Of a DNA stretch of 64,000 nucleotides, positions 9,396-18,518 are shown piece by piece (the stretch's first letter is position 1; every line of letters begins with the position of its first letter). A program made the translations under genes and the position numbers. Below the pieces are notes generated by a model, which searched no databases, was not told where the DNA came from, and was given only the letters and a program-made list of their open reading frames with translations. The stretch covers positions 122,835-186,834 of the forward strand of contig JABCZR010000008.1 of assembly GCA_013289585.1 (NCBI GenBank), written 5' to 3'. Source of the DNA: Acidobacteriota bacterium (GTDB lineage Bacteria; Acidobacteriota; Terriglobia; Acidiferrales; UBA7541).

Positions 9396-9824
9396 CTATT
9401 GGCCCGCTTCGAGCTTGGCGGTAATCAGGCCGATCTTGTCGATGCCGGCGCCGCGCATGATGTCGATGGCGCGAGCAACGTCCATGAACATTACATCGTT
9501 GTCGCCTTTGACAAAAGCGATTTTCTCGGCGCGCTCCTTGAAGATCTCTTCCATGCGCGGGCCAAGACGATCCCAGGTGGTGTCCTCTTGATTGATCTTG
9601 AGTTTGCCATTGTTGGCAACCTGGACGACAACGGTCTTATTCTCGAGCTCGACGTTCTGCTGCTGGTTCGGCGAGGGCTGAGGAACGAGCGTGTCCAGGC
9701 CCTTCGGCGTGAGCGGGGTGATGACCATGAAAATAATGATCAGCACCAGCAGAATGTCAATCAGCGGCACCACATTGGGTGACGAGAGCGATCCGCCGCT
9801 TTCTCCTCCAACATCCATCCCCAT
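9396..9824 (-). CDS. exbD: ExbD/TolR family protein (second copy)
   Basis: 142 residues. The transmembrane core NVVPLIDILLVLIIIFMVI keeps the conserved aspartate. The periplasmic domain shows TVVVQVANNGKLKINQEDT and KIAFVKGDNDVMFMDVARAI. GGGAG precedes the ATG. It is more like the third copy than the first copy is. All three follow exbB on one strand, consistent with tandem duplication. Confidence 0.93.
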   Translation of the reverse strand: MGMDVGGESGGSLSSPNVVPLIDILLVLIIIFMVITPLTPKGLDTLVPQPSPNQQQNVELENKTVVVQVANNGKLKINQEDTTWDRLGPRMEEIFKERAEKIAFVKGDNDVMFMDVARAIDIMRGAGIDKIGLITAKLEAGQ

Positions 9825-9872
9825 AGCGAGTCTCCCTTAGGCCCGGGTAGAGCGTATCCGCGGGCCACGAAA

Positions 9873-9897
9873 CCGCGCCGGGTGGGATCCGGCGCGG
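9873..9897. other. Intercistronic GC hairpin between exbD copies 1 and 2
   Basis: Perfect 9-bp stem CCGCGCCGG / CCGGCGCGG with loop GTGGGAT. There is no T-tract. A second structured gap in the same transcript suggests processing or differential stability of the exbD cistrons. Confidence 0.55.
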
Positions 9898-9943
9898 CCT
9901 AAAAGAACGAGCAAACGAACGGTACAAACAGAAATTACGGTCC

Positions 9944-10393
9944 TCAATCCGCGGGAGGCGGAGGAGGAGTTGTGCCCTTTTGTTGGGTCTTCTCGGTGAG
10001 CAAGCCGAGCTGGTCAACGCCAGCGGAACGGATTTCGTCGACGACGGCGACGACATCGCCGTACTTGGCGCGGGCATCGCTCTTGACGTAAACGGTTTTA
10101 TCCAGGCGCGTGGAGATGCGGTCCTTGATCTGTCCAGTGAGATCTTCCTTGTTCAATTGCGTGTTGCCAAGGTAGATCTTGCCGTCACGAGTGACGGCAA
10201 CGACGATGGCATCGTCTTTATCCGCGTCTTTCATGTCGCGCGGATTGGTGACGTTGGCCATGTCCACGGAGACGCCCTTCTGCAACATGGGCGTGACCAC
10301 CATGAAGATGATCAGCAGGACGAGCATGATGTCGGCCATGGGAATAACGTTGGGGGCCGCCATCTGAGCGCCGGCTTGTGGCTTGTAGGCCAT
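9944..10393 (-). CDS. exbD: ExbD/TolR family protein (first copy)
   Basis: 149 residues. The transmembrane core NVIPMADIMLVLLIIFMVV carries the conserved aspartate in a slightly different context (MAD instead of LID). The periplasmic part contains KIYLGNTQLNKEDLTGQIKD and VYVKSDARAKYGDVVAVVDE. It ends in a proline stretch. Its ATG lies 6 bp after the exbB stop, so the two are probably translationally coupled and this copy is the likely direct partner of that ExbB. Confidence 0.93.
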   Translation of the reverse strand: MAYKPQAGAQMAAPNVIPMADIMLVLLIIFMVVTPMLQKGVSVDMANVTNPRDMKDADKDDAIVVAVTRDGKIYLGNTQLNKEDLTGQIKDRISTRLDKTVYVKSDARAKYGDVVAVVDEIRSAGVDQLGLLTEKTQQKGTTPPPPPAD

Positions 10394-10399
10394 GGCCGG

Positions 10400-11122
10400 T
10401 TACTTCTTGGCGCCGCGGCGCAGGATGAAGTAGTTGATGAGCTCCATCGAGGAGTTGTCCATCTCGACGTCAAAGGCTTCCACCTTGTTGGTGAAGTAGT
10501 TGTAGGCCCAGACGGCAGGGACAGCCACGAGAAGACCGAAGGCGGTGGTGACCAGCGCTTCAGCGATACCGCCGGCGACGGCCGACAGACCGGTGGCTTT
10601 GTTGGCGGCGATGCCTTTGAACGCGTTCAAGATGCCGACGACCGTGCCGAAGAGTCCGACGAACGGAGCCGTCGAACCGATGGTGGCGAGGGCCGAAAGG
10701 CCGCGCTTCATTTCTGCGTGGACGATGGCGACGGAGCGCTCGAGACCGCGCTTGGCGGCGTCGATGACGTCGGAGTCCGAGACTTGCTGGGAAGCGGACT
10801 GAAACTCGGAGAGGCCCGTCGCTACGACTTTGGCGATGTGGCTCTTCTTGTTGCGCTCGGCAATGGCGATGGCTTCGTCGAGCTTGCCGTCCTTGAGTGC
10901 GCCGGCAACCTGCTGGACGAAGACACGCGATTGCTTGCGCGCCGCGCTGTACATGAGAGCGCGGTCAATCATGACGCCGAAAGAATAGATGGAAAGTACG
11001 AACAGGATGAAGACCACGATGAGCGCGAGAGTGCTCATCGAGTGCAACATGCTGCGCAGGTCCCAGCTGGTGGTCGCTTCCTGCAGCAGCAGTGCGGCAT
11101 TTACAAACAGAGTGGCTACCAT
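10400..11122 (-). CDS. exbB: ExbB/TolQ/MotA family proton channel subunit
   Basis: 240 residues with three transmembrane segments (about 35-57, 140-165 and 180-205). Family motifs are present: TIGSTAPFVGLFGTVVGI in the second membrane region and ALVTTAFGLLVAVPAVWAYN in the third. With ExbD it forms the inner-membrane proton-driven motor that energises TonB. AAGGAG lies 7 nt before the ATG. It sits between tonB (120 bp upstream) and exbD (6 bp downstream), the standard motor arrangement. Confidence 0.95.
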   Translation of the reverse strand: MVATLFVNAALLLQEATTSWDLRSMLHSMSTLALIVVFILFVLSIYSFGVMIDRALMYSAARKQSRVFVQQVAGALKDGKLDEAIAIAERNKKSHIAKVVATGLSEFQSASQQVSDSDVIDAAKRGLERSVAIVHAEMKRGLSALATIGSTAPFVGLFGTVVGILNAFKGIAANKATGLSAVAGGIAEALVTTAFGLLVAVPAVWAYNYFTNKVEAFDVEMDNSSMELINYFILRRGAKK

Positions 11123-11241
11123 TCGTTTGCTCCTTAAGTTTCAAGTGACGCCCCGAGTTCATCGGGGAATCAACAAGAGTGTCTGCAGATATTGCTACCC
11201 GGACCGGCGCGTCTGTCCCACGACGGGCACGCCAGACCGTA

Positions 11242-11982
11242 CTACTGGTTGAGAGAGAAAATCACGTCAATGGTGGTGTCCACTTCGACGGGTTCACCAT
11301 TGAGAAGCGTCGGCTGATAACGCCACTGACGCACGGCATCCAGAGCGGCCTGCTGTAGCAGCGGGTGGCCAGAAATGACCTCCAACTGCTGAATCGAGCC
11401 GTCCTTGGAAATGATGGCGTGAAGGCGAACCGTGCCCGAAATGCGGGTCTGGCGCGCGAGCGGCGGATATTGCGGCTGAACACGATTCAAGATGCGCGCG
11501 GCATGAACGTTGCCGCCCACCTTGATCGGGCCGGTCTGGTGGGGCTTGGGAGGAGGCGGTGCTCCACCCATGCCACCGATAACGCCACCGAGCACGCCGC
11601 CCATGGAACCACCAGCGACACCGCCGGGAACGCCACCGGTCATGCCGACCGAACTCATGTCAGGTTCAGCATCCTCTTTAATAATTTTGACTTCCTTGGG
11701 GATGACCTTGGGGGCCATAAGCTTGCCCGCATCCATCAAATGCGCCTGCGGCTTGACGTGAACAATCTGAGCAGGCGCGGGCGGAGGAGGCGGTGGCGGA
11801 GGAGGCGGCGGAGCAGTAAGCATCGTCGCCATCATGGTCTTGGGAAGCGCCTCGGTGTAGATCAAGGGGATCAGGATCAAGATGACCAGGAAGCCGACCT
11901 GAAACAGCATTGAGACCAGGACGGTCCACGGCTTGTTGGTCTTCTTCGGATTCGGACTGGAAATCACCATTTCTTCAAACAT
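11242..11982 (-). CDS. tonB: Energy transducer TonB
   Basis: 246 residues. One transmembrane anchor at about 21-42 is followed by a periplasmic linker with a run of 11 prolines near 80-92 and a glycine-rich stretch near 130-155 (GGVPGGVAGGSMGG). The TonB C-terminal domain starts at about 165 (RVQPQYPPLARQTRISGTVR, then QWRYQPTLLNGEPVEVDTT). This is the full transducer layout: anchor, extended linker and receptor-contacting domain. GGAGG lies upstream of the ATG. The gene begins 5 bp after the secF stop, so it is probably co-transcribed with the Sec genes. Confidence 0.95.
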   Translation of the reverse strand: MFEEMVISSPNPKKTNKPWTVLVSMLFQVGFLVILILIPLIYTEALPKTMMATMLTAPPPPPPPPPPPAPAQIVHVKPQAHLMDAGKLMAPKVIPKEVKIIKEDAEPDMSSVGMTGGVPGGVAGGSMGGVLGGVIGGMGGAPPPPKPHQTGPIKVGGNVHAARILNRVQPQYPPLARQTRISGTVRLHAIISKDGSIQQLEVISGHPLLQQAALDAVRQWRYQPTLLNGEPVEVDTTIDVIFSLNQ

Positions 11983-11987
11983 GGGTC

Positions 11988-13241
11988 CTACCTCCTCCCA
12001 ACGGGAGCCAAACGTCCGGAGACGTTTTCGCTACCGCGGGTTTTGTTGCCGGCTGCGGGTCCGGTGCTTGCCGCCACGCCACGGCCGCGCCAATGATTCC
12101 AGGCGACGACGAGCGGAGCAGCGATACCAAAACTGGAGTAAGTTCCTACCACAATCCCCACCACTAGAGCAAAGGAGAAAGCACGAAGCACCTGGCCGCC
12201 CATCAGGAACAGGACGAGCACGGTGAGGAAAGTCAGGCCGCTGGTAAGGATGGTTCGCGAAAGAGTCTGATTGATGGATTTGTTGACGACATCGGCGAAG
12301 GATTCCTTGCGCAGCAAGCGATTGTTTTCGCGGATGCGGTCGAAGATGACGATGGTATCGTTCATGGAATATCCGACCAGAGTGAGCAGGGCGGCGATGA
12401 CCGTCAACGAAATCTCAAAGTGCAGCAATGAGAAAAACCCCAGTGTGATCAAGACGTCGTGAAAGACAGCCAGAACGGCGGCGGCTCCGTAAACCCACTC
12501 GAATCGAAAGGCAATATATACCAGCATGCCGCCCAAAGCATAGAGGGTAACGAGAATTGCCTGGGTGCGGAGCTCGGCGCCGACTTTGGGTCCGACGATC
12601 TCGACGTTTCGAATGGCGAAGGGGCCGAGCGCGTAGCTGTTTTTTGTGGCGGCGAGAACCGCGGGAGTGACGCCATCGACTTTCGAAAGATCATCGAAAT
12701 TGGTGAGCACGCCGTTGGCGTTCTTATCGCGATAGTCGAGAATTTTTTTTGCAAGCTGTGTGTAGCGATCGCCGGCGTTGACGGAGAGGAAGAGAGGATC
12801 CTTCTCGGCAAGAGCGGCAGCGAGCGTCGTAGGAGTGGCAGAATTGAAATCGGCCCTGCTGGAAGTCGAGACTCCATACGTCGCGTTGAGGGCGTTCAAG
12901 ACTTTCACGCGGCTGGCATCCAGGTCCTGCTCGTCCTGATTCTTGCCTTCGACGAAGATCAGCACCTCGTTCGAATTGGGATTGGCGATGTCGCTGATGC
13001 TCTGAATCTCCGTATTGCCAAGACCCTGCGCGGCAAGCCCGCTGCGGAGCTTGTCAACATTGGGAGCCTGGGCAAAGCGTACGTCCACGTTGGTGCCGCC
13101 TTTGAAATCAATGCCGTAGCGAAGACCGCCATTGACGAAAATCGAAATCCACCCGGCGAGGAGGAGAATGCCGCTTAAGGCATAGAAATACTTGGCCTTG
13201 CCCATCCAGTCGATGTTGGGCTGCTTGAAGAGCTCGATCAT
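11988..13241 (-). CDS. secF: Protein-export membrane protein SecF
   Basis: Inner-membrane partner of SecD, helping proton-motive-force-driven release of translocated proteins. It starts at the ATG MIELFKQPNIDWMG; the 19-codon extension upstream has no family similarity. Visible features: first transmembrane helix at about 14-33, the signature GIDFKGGTNVDVRF near 40, a periplasmic domain, and the conserved membrane block (VGYSMNDTIVIFDRIREN) near 300 followed by further helices. The 417-residue length is long for SecF; the excess lies in the periplasmic loop. A purine-rich AAGGAAGGGAAG precedes the start. Confidence 0.95.
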   Translation of the reverse strand: MIELFKQPNIDWMGKAKYFYALSGILLLAGWISIFVNGGLRYGIDFKGGTNVDVRFAQAPNVDKLRSGLAAQGLGNTEIQSISDIANPNSNEVLIFVEGKNQDEQDLDASRVKVLNALNATYGVSTSSRADFNSATPTTLAAALAEKDPLFLSVNAGDRYTQLAKKILDYRDKNANGVLTNFDDLSKVDGVTPAVLAATKNSYALGPFAIRNVEIVGPKVGAELRTQAILVTLYALGGMLVYIAFRFEWVYGAAAVLAVFHDVLITLGFFSLLHFEISLTVIAALLTLVGYSMNDTIVIFDRIRENNRLLRKESFADVVNKSINQTLSRTILTSGLTFLTVLVLFLMGGQVLRAFSFALVVGIVVGTYSSFGIAAPLVVAWNHWRGRGVAASTGPAAGNKTRGSENVSGRLAPVGRR

Positions 13242-13393
13242 GCCAATTATGCTTCCCTTCCTTAGACTCCAGGGGGTTGCGGAAAGTTCCCGGCGCAAAT
13301 CCGTCTACCAAGGTAGTGGAAAACGCCGTTTGAACCCACTCCCCACTCGTTTGGATTCGAATGGGCCGCTTGTCCCGAGAGTTCTAGTACACG

Positions 13394-15031
13394 TTAGATG
13401 CTTAGTTCCGCCTGACGGTCCATCTTCGCCAGGTGATACTGGAAAATTGTCTTTGACACGTAGATCGCGGTGAAAACGTTGGCGATCAGACCGATCGTCA
13501 AGGTGATGGCGAAGCCGCGAATCGGTCCGGTTCCGAACAGGAACAGGAAGAAAGCGGAAACGACCGTGGTGACGTGCGTGTCAATGATGGTCAGAAACGC
13601 CTTGCTGAAGCCGGCTTCCACTGCTGACCCGGGCGACTTGCCATTGCGCAACTCTTCGCGGATGCGTTCGAACACCAAAACATTCGAATCGACGCCCATG
13701 CCGATGGTGAGGATGACGCCGGCAATGCCGGGCAAAGTCAGCACGGCGCCGAACAGCGCGAGCACGGCAAGCAAAATAATCAGGTTTAGGATCAGGGCTA
13801 GAACGGCGTTGCCGCCGGAAAGCCGGTAATACACCAGCATGAAGAGCATAACCACGACGAGGCTGAGCACCGAGGCCTGCACGCCGTGTCGAATGGAGTC
13901 CGCGCCGAGCGAAGGGCCGACGGTGCGCTCCTCAAGGTACTTGATGGAGGCCGGAAGAGCGCCGGCGCGCAAGACCAGCGCGAGATCGTGGGCGGTGTCC
14001 TGGCTGAAACTGCCTTCGATCATTCCCGAATCATCGATGCGGCCGTTGATGACCGGCGCAGAATAGACGCGATGATCCAGGACGATCGCCATCTGGCGGC
14101 TAATGTTCTGTTGAGTAAAAGGGCCGAAGCGCCGCGCAGCTTCCGGGGACAACGTGAAATTCACCTGCCATTGGCCGGGATTGTTGGTGTTGCGATTCTC
14201 GACCGCGGTGCGCAAGTCGCGGCCAGTAACGACGGGCGCGCGGCTGAGCACGTACCAGGCTTCGCTCGTATCCGGCGCTCCGGATGGAGTTCTTGTCTCA
14301 GAGCGGCCAGGAACGAGTTCCGTGCCGGCAGGCAAGATGCCCCCGTGAGCAGCCAACGCTTCGGATTGCGAGGGATAGGATCGCGGATCTTCGACTAAAC
14401 GCAATTCCAACTGGCCGCCGGCTTGAATGACGGACTTGGCGCGCGTGGGATCGCCTTCGCCGGGCAGTTGCACCAGGATTTCGTTTTCATTTCTGCCGCC
14501 GCGGCGCTGGATGGTCGGCTCGGTCAGGCCCAGAGCATTGATGCGGCGCTCGATGGTTTCGAGCGATTGCGCCATGGTGGATTCCTGGATTTGCGCAATG
14601 GCGCCCGGACGCAACGTCAGCGTGTAACCGGAAGGATCGCCGGCGGCGGGCGTCAGGTCCCAGACGTTGGCGTACTGTGCGGTCACCAGGTCGCGGAATT
14701 GCCCGAGCTGGCTGGGATCGATGTTGCGCACCAGGATGTGAGTGTCGTCAACGCGGCGCACTTCTTCGTAGTGAATATTTCTTGTGCGCAGTTCGTTGGT
14801 CAGACGGTCCACCGTCTGGTCCGTCTCCTGGGCAATCGCTTCCTGCACCTGCACCTGGAGAATCAGGTGCGTGCCGCCCTGGAGGTCGAGGCCGAGCTTG
14901 ATCTGGTGGCTGAAATTGTCCTTCACCTGGGCAAGCGAGGTAGGAAACGTCGGCAAGCCGAGAAGGAAATAGATACAGAACAGAATGACTACCAGGATAA
15001 ACAGCGCTTTCCACTTCAGATTAGGATTCAT
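13394..15031 (-). CDS. secD: Protein translocase subunit SecD
   Basis: 545 residues. N-terminal helix at 8-26, then the SecD signature KLGLDLQGGTHLILQV near 45, a large periplasmic P1 domain, and a C-terminal bundle of membrane helices with MGVDSNVLVFERIREELR near 465, the SecD/SecF family motif. It works with SecF, YajC and SecYEG. The gene lies 40 bp after yajC and 153 bp before secF, the usual order. The ribosome site is weak. Confidence 0.96.
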   Translation of the reverse strand: MNPNLKWKALFILVVILFCIYFLLGLPTFPTSLAQVKDNFSHQIKLGLDLQGGTHLILQVQVQEAIAQETDQTVDRLTNELRTRNIHYEEVRRVDDTHILVRNIDPSQLGQFRDLVTAQYANVWDLTPAAGDPSGYTLTLRPGAIAQIQESTMAQSLETIERRINALGLTEPTIQRRGGRNENEILVQLPGEGDPTRAKSVIQAGGQLELRLVEDPRSYPSQSEALAAHGGILPAGTELVPGRSETRTPSGAPDTSEAWYVLSRAPVVTGRDLRTAVENRNTNNPGQWQVNFTLSPEAARRFGPFTQQNISRQMAIVLDHRVYSAPVINGRIDDSGMIEGSFSQDTAHDLALVLRAGALPASIKYLEERTVGPSLGADSIRHGVQASVLSLVVVMLFMLVYYRLSGGNAVLALILNLIILLAVLALFGAVLTLPGIAGVILTIGMGVDSNVLVFERIREELRNGKSPGSAVEAGFSKAFLTIIDTHVTTVVSAFFLFLFGTGPIRGFAITLTIGLIANVFTAIYVSKTIFQYHLAKMDRQAELSI

Positions 15032-15070
15032 GGTCAGAAAGTAAGACGCGTCGAGGCGCGAAGGGTGGGC

Positions 15071-15382
15071 TTATTTTGCATCTTCCGATGCCTCCACCTG
15101 TGCAATCGCCGCACGCGCAATGCGGATTTTTACCTGCGGTTCGGCGGAAACCTTCAAGATGACCGAATCGCCGTCGATACCATTGATGGTGCCGTAGATG
15201 CCGCCGCTGGTGATCACTTTGTCGCCGGCTTTGAGCGCACCGAGCATTTCCTGGGTCTTCTTGCGCTGCCGCTGCTGCGGCATGATCACCATGAAATACA
15301 TGATGGCGAACATGAGGCCGAGCGGAATCAGGAAACCGCCAAAGCCGCCGCCTGAAGCTTGAAGTATTGCCGCTGCAATCAT
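15071..15382 (-). CDS. yajC: Preprotein translocase subunit YajC
   Basis: 103 residues from the ATG at 15382 (a TTG five codons earlier is possible, but the AAGGA there is too close to it). A glycine-rich segment leads into one transmembrane helix (GLMFAIMYFMVIMPQQRQRK), followed by a small soluble domain typical of YajC (LGALKAGDKVITSGGIYGTI). It is an accessory subunit of the SecDF complex and is first in the yajC-secD-secF order. Confidence 0.93.
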   Translation of the reverse strand: MIAAAILQASGGGFGGFLIPLGLMFAIMYFMVIMPQQRQRKKTQEMLGALKAGDKVITSGGIYGTINGIDGDSVILKVSAEPQVKIRIARAAIAQVEASEDAK

Positions 15383-15423
15383 CGTGTCTTGAACCAATCC
15401 TTTTGCTGATTTGCCAGTGCGCG

Positions 15424-15446
15424 TTCTATCTTAATGGAAGATAGAA
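15424..15446. promoter_or_regulatory. Leader hairpin upstream of yajC
   Basis: Perfect 9-bp stem TTCTATCTT / AAGATAGAA with loop AATGG, about 40 bp before the yajC start and 125 bp after tgt. It is AT-rich and lacks a T-tract. It could be an operator or an mRNA leader element. Confidence 0.5.
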
Positions 15447-15570
15447 CCACCGGGCCGCGAGTGTGCTGCCCGCTCCCCTGCTCTGCCGACTTCTCTTCTT
15501 TTTGGACGACCCTGGAACGGCCGACTTTGGTGCCCCGCGGGATGGCCCGCGCGCTTCCCGGATGCGGCCT

Positions 15571-16713
15571 TCAGGCCGGACCTACAGCATAGCGCACGTG
15601 CATCTCTGATGAGAAATTCGCTAGGTTCCCAAACTCGATAGCCTCGCGGATTCGGCGCATTATGTCAAGGTAAAAGTGGACATTGTGGTGGGTGGCGAGA
15701 ATCGCGGCGGTGAGTTCTCCCGCAGCGAAGAGATGACGAAGATAGGCGCGTGTGTAGCGGCGGCAGACGCTGCAGGCGCACTTTGGATCGATGGGCCGCT
15801 GGTCCTGCGCGTAACGCGCGTTCTTGATGAGCACGCGGCCTTCGGTGGTGTAGAGGCAAGCGTGACGCGCGGCGCGCGTGGGAAGCACGCAATCCATCAT
15901 GTCGATTCCCAGCGCGACGTAGTCGGCAATTTGTTCGGGGCGGCCGACGCCCATCAAGTAGCGCGGACGATCCTTGGGTAGGAGCGCCGTGACTTCCGCG
16001 GCCATTTCGCAGGTGGTCGCGTGCGGCTCGCCGACGGCTAGCCCGCCGACGGCGTAGCCGGGAAAATCAAGATCGAGAAGTTGCCTGGCGCTTTCGCGGC
16101 GGAGGTCGGAAAAAGTAGCGCCCTGGACGATACCGAATTGCCATTGCGGCAAATCGCCGTTACGCTGCGCGCATTCTTGAAAATAGTTGCGAGCGCGCTT
16201 GGCCCACGTCGTGGTTCGCGCAACGGCGGCTTCGGCTTTGTCACGCGGCGCGGGAGTTTCGATGCATTCGTCGAGGACCATCGCGATGTCCGAGCCGAGT
16301 GCCAACTGAATCTCGGCGGCCTTTTCCGGAGTGAGGAGATGCTCGGATCCGTCGAGATGCGAACGGAAGCGCACACCTTCGTCGGTGATTTTTCGCAGTG
16401 CCGAAAGGCTGAAGACCTGGTAGCCGCCCGAGTCCGTCAGGATGGCTCGCGGCCAGGACATGAATTGGTGCAAGCCGCCGAGCTTGCGGACCAGTTCATG
16501 GCCGGGACGCAGATACAGATGATAGGTGTTGGCGAGGATAATTTCCGCGCCGAGTTCTTCGAGGGCTTCCTGAGTCAGCGCTTTTACCGTGGCCTGCGTG
16601 CCCACGGGCATGAACAAGGGAGTCTGGATGGGGCCGCGGGGCGTGGTCAGGAGCCCGCGACGAGCGCCGGTGGGGTCAGTCTTCGATACTTCGAATGAAA
16701 ATGTAGTCTTCAA
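15571..16713 (-). CDS. tgt: tRNA-guanine transglycosylase (queuine tRNA-ribosyltransferase)
   Basis: 380 residues, full length. It exchanges the wobble guanine of GUN-anticodon tRNAs for preQ1 on the way to queuosine. Catalytic and binding motifs are intact: ILTDSGGYQVFSLS with the aspartate near 90, VQGATFSDLRRESA near 195, the GGLAVGEP loop near 230, and the zinc site CACSVC plus downstream histidine near 305-340 (YLRHLF). The frame begins with TTG at 16713, with AGGTG 5 nt upstream. No ATG near the N-terminus fits the family length, so TTG initiation is likely. It heads the tgt-yajC-secD-secF order common in bacteria. Confidence 0.96.
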   Translation of the reverse strand: MKTTFSFEVSKTDPTGARRGLLTTPRGPIQTPLFMPVGTQATVKALTQEALEELGAEIILANTYHLYLRPGHELVRKLGGLHQFMSWPRAILTDSGGYQVFSLSALRKITDEGVRFRSHLDGSEHLLTPEKAAEIQLALGSDIAMVLDECIETPAPRDKAEAAVARTTTWAKRARNYFQECAQRNGDLPQWQFGIVQGATFSDLRRESARQLLDLDFPGYAVGGLAVGEPHATTCEMAAEVTALLPKDRPRYLMGVGRPEQIADYVALGIDMMDCVLPTRAARHACLYTTEGRVLIKNARYAQDQRPIDPKCACSVCRRYTRAYLRHLFAAGELTAAILATHHNVHFYLDIMRRIREAIEFGNLANFSSEMHVRYAVGPA

Positions 16714-16764
16714 CCAGACACCTGAGAAGAGGACAGGCAGGAATGCCTGTCCGACTTCAGTGTA

Positions 16765-17517
16765 TCAGGAGAAGATGAAGGCCCAGCCGACGCGGCAGAG
16801 CACAAAGACGGCCCAAACCGAGAACGCGATGGTGAAAGACTTCGCGCCCTTCAACTTCTTGGGGTTCACGGCGGCGAAGCCGATGGCCAGAAGGATCAGC
16901 GTCCAAAATGTGAAGAGGTCTATGGACTTACAAAGCGCCACGAGCCACTTGGCGGATTCATCGGGTAAGAAGGCGGCGAGATTCGCAGCCACAGGATTGT
17001 CGAGGTCCGCCGTGCCGTACGGTTTCAAATAGAGGATCAGGATAAACAGCGGGCTGCTGACGAGACCGGTCAAGAAAGCATGAGCAGTGATGCTGAACGC
17101 CGTCGTGAAATTTGTGCTTGCCCCGCCGAGCAGACTGTATGCTCCCCACATCACCAAGGTGATGATCAGCGTAATAACAATTGGGCCCAGCACACCAATC
17201 ACGTAGGTAAATGGCGGCGTGAATTTGGCACCGCCTTCGATCTGCTGTTGCTTCTGCTCGGCGGACATCTGCGCCGCACGAGGGCTCTTTTCGATTTGCT
17301 GGCTCATGAATTCTCGCCAGTTAATGCGCTGGTTGATCGCAACGCTGACCAGGATGCTGAGGATTGTGGTCAGAAGGATGGGGAGCATCCAACTTGGTTT
17401 TCGGACGATGTCTTGGAACGTGCTCTTGGGTGAAAAAAAGACGCCCATGATGCGGGCGACTGGACTGAGAGAGGGTTGCGCGTCTGGCGCAGCCGCAGAT
17501 ACAGGGGTTGTAGCCAT
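16765..17517 (-). CDS. Yip1-family membrane protein
   Basis: 250 residues from the ATG at 17517, chosen because GGAGGAATCCTCA precedes it; the frame extends six codons further. An alanine/proline-rich soluble N-terminus contains RIMGVFFSPKSTFQDIV, the usual lead-in of bacterial YIP1-domain proteins. About five hydrophobic segments follow: WMLPILLTTILSILVSVA, YVIGVLGPIVITLIITLVMW, a helix near 150, FTFWTLILLAIGFAA and SVWAVFVLCRVGWAF. The function of bacterial Yip1 proteins is unknown. It is on the same strand as tgt, 51 bp upstream. Confidence 0.8.
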   Translation of the reverse strand: MATTPVSAAAPDAQPSLSPVARIMGVFFSPKSTFQDIVRKPSWMLPILLTTILSILVSVAINQRINWREFMSQQIEKSPRAAQMSAEQKQQQIEGGAKFTPPFTYVIGVLGPIVITLIITLVMWGAYSLLGGASTNFTTAFSITAHAFLTGLVSSPLFILILYLKPYGTADLDNPVAANLAAFLPDESAKWLVALCKSIDLFTFWTLILLAIGFAAVNPKKLKGAKSFTIAFSVWAVFVLCRVGWAFIFS

Positions 17518-17668
17518 TGAGGATTCCTCCACCACAAGGATGCGATGTACGGCCTTCTACACGGCTCTACGCATAGGTACCGGGAAATATTTCAGTGGGG
17601 GGATTCTAGCGCGGAGGAAAAGAAGTTGACAGTCGAAAGTATATGGTTCAGAGCGATTGGAGATCGGA

Positions 17669-17686
17669 GACCAGAGATCAGGAATT
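17669..17686 (-). repeat. Dispersed 18-bp intergenic repeat, copy 2
   Basis: Exact inverted copy of the sequence at 2383-2400, 30 bp downstream of the oppF stop. Confidence 0.7.
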
Positions 17687-17715
17687 GGGGGCGCACCCTT
17701 GAGACTGCCTGGCTG

Positions 17716-18518
17716 TTACGCGCGAGGGAGTTCGGGGACGGCGGATAGGAGTTCGCGGGTGTAGACATTTTGCGGCTGGTTAAGGACCTGTTCGGCGAGG
17801 CCGACTTCAACGAACTGGCCGGCGCGCATGACGGCGATGCGCGTGGCGACTTGGGCGACTACCGGCAAGCTGTGGGAAATGAAGACGTAGGTGAGAGCGA
17901 ATTCGCGCTGAAGTTCCTGCAACAGCAGGAGGACTTGCGCGCCTACGGAGACGTCGAGGGCGGAAACCGGTTCGTCCGCAACGATGAGCTTGGGCTGGAG
18001 GATTAGCGCGCGCGCGATGCCGATGCGCTGGCGCTGGCCGCCGGAAAATTCGTGGGGATAGCGCTGCATGGCTTCTTCGGTGAGGCCCACGCGGCGAAGA
18101 ATGGCGGCGGTGCGCTCAAGGCGCTGATCGCGCGTAAGGACTGGTTCGTGAATAGCGAGCGGTTCGGAAACAATTTCACCGACGCGCATGCGTGGATTCA
18201 GCGAGGCGTAGGGATCCTGGAAGACCATTTGCATCTGGCGGCGCGCGGCGCGCAGGTCCGCTCCGTGAAGGCCGAGCAGGTCGCGCCCTTCGAATTGGAT
18301 TTCGCCACTGTCCGGCTCGATCAGCCGAAGCAGCATGCGCGCGAGCGTGGTCTTGCCGCAGCCGCTTTCGCCGACGACGGCGAACGTCTCGCCGCGCGCG
18401 ACTTCGAAGCTCACGCCATCCACGGCGGTGAATCGCGCGCCTTCCGATTCCTGGGAGAAGACGCCGCCGCCTCGCCGGTAGGTCTTGCGCAGTTCGCGAA
18501 CTGAGAGAAGAGTTTCCA

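Noticed and set aside
9980..11137. 385-residue plus-strand open frame
   Set aside because: Antisense to exbD and exbB; Asp/Gly/His-rich composition typical of a GC-rich shadow.
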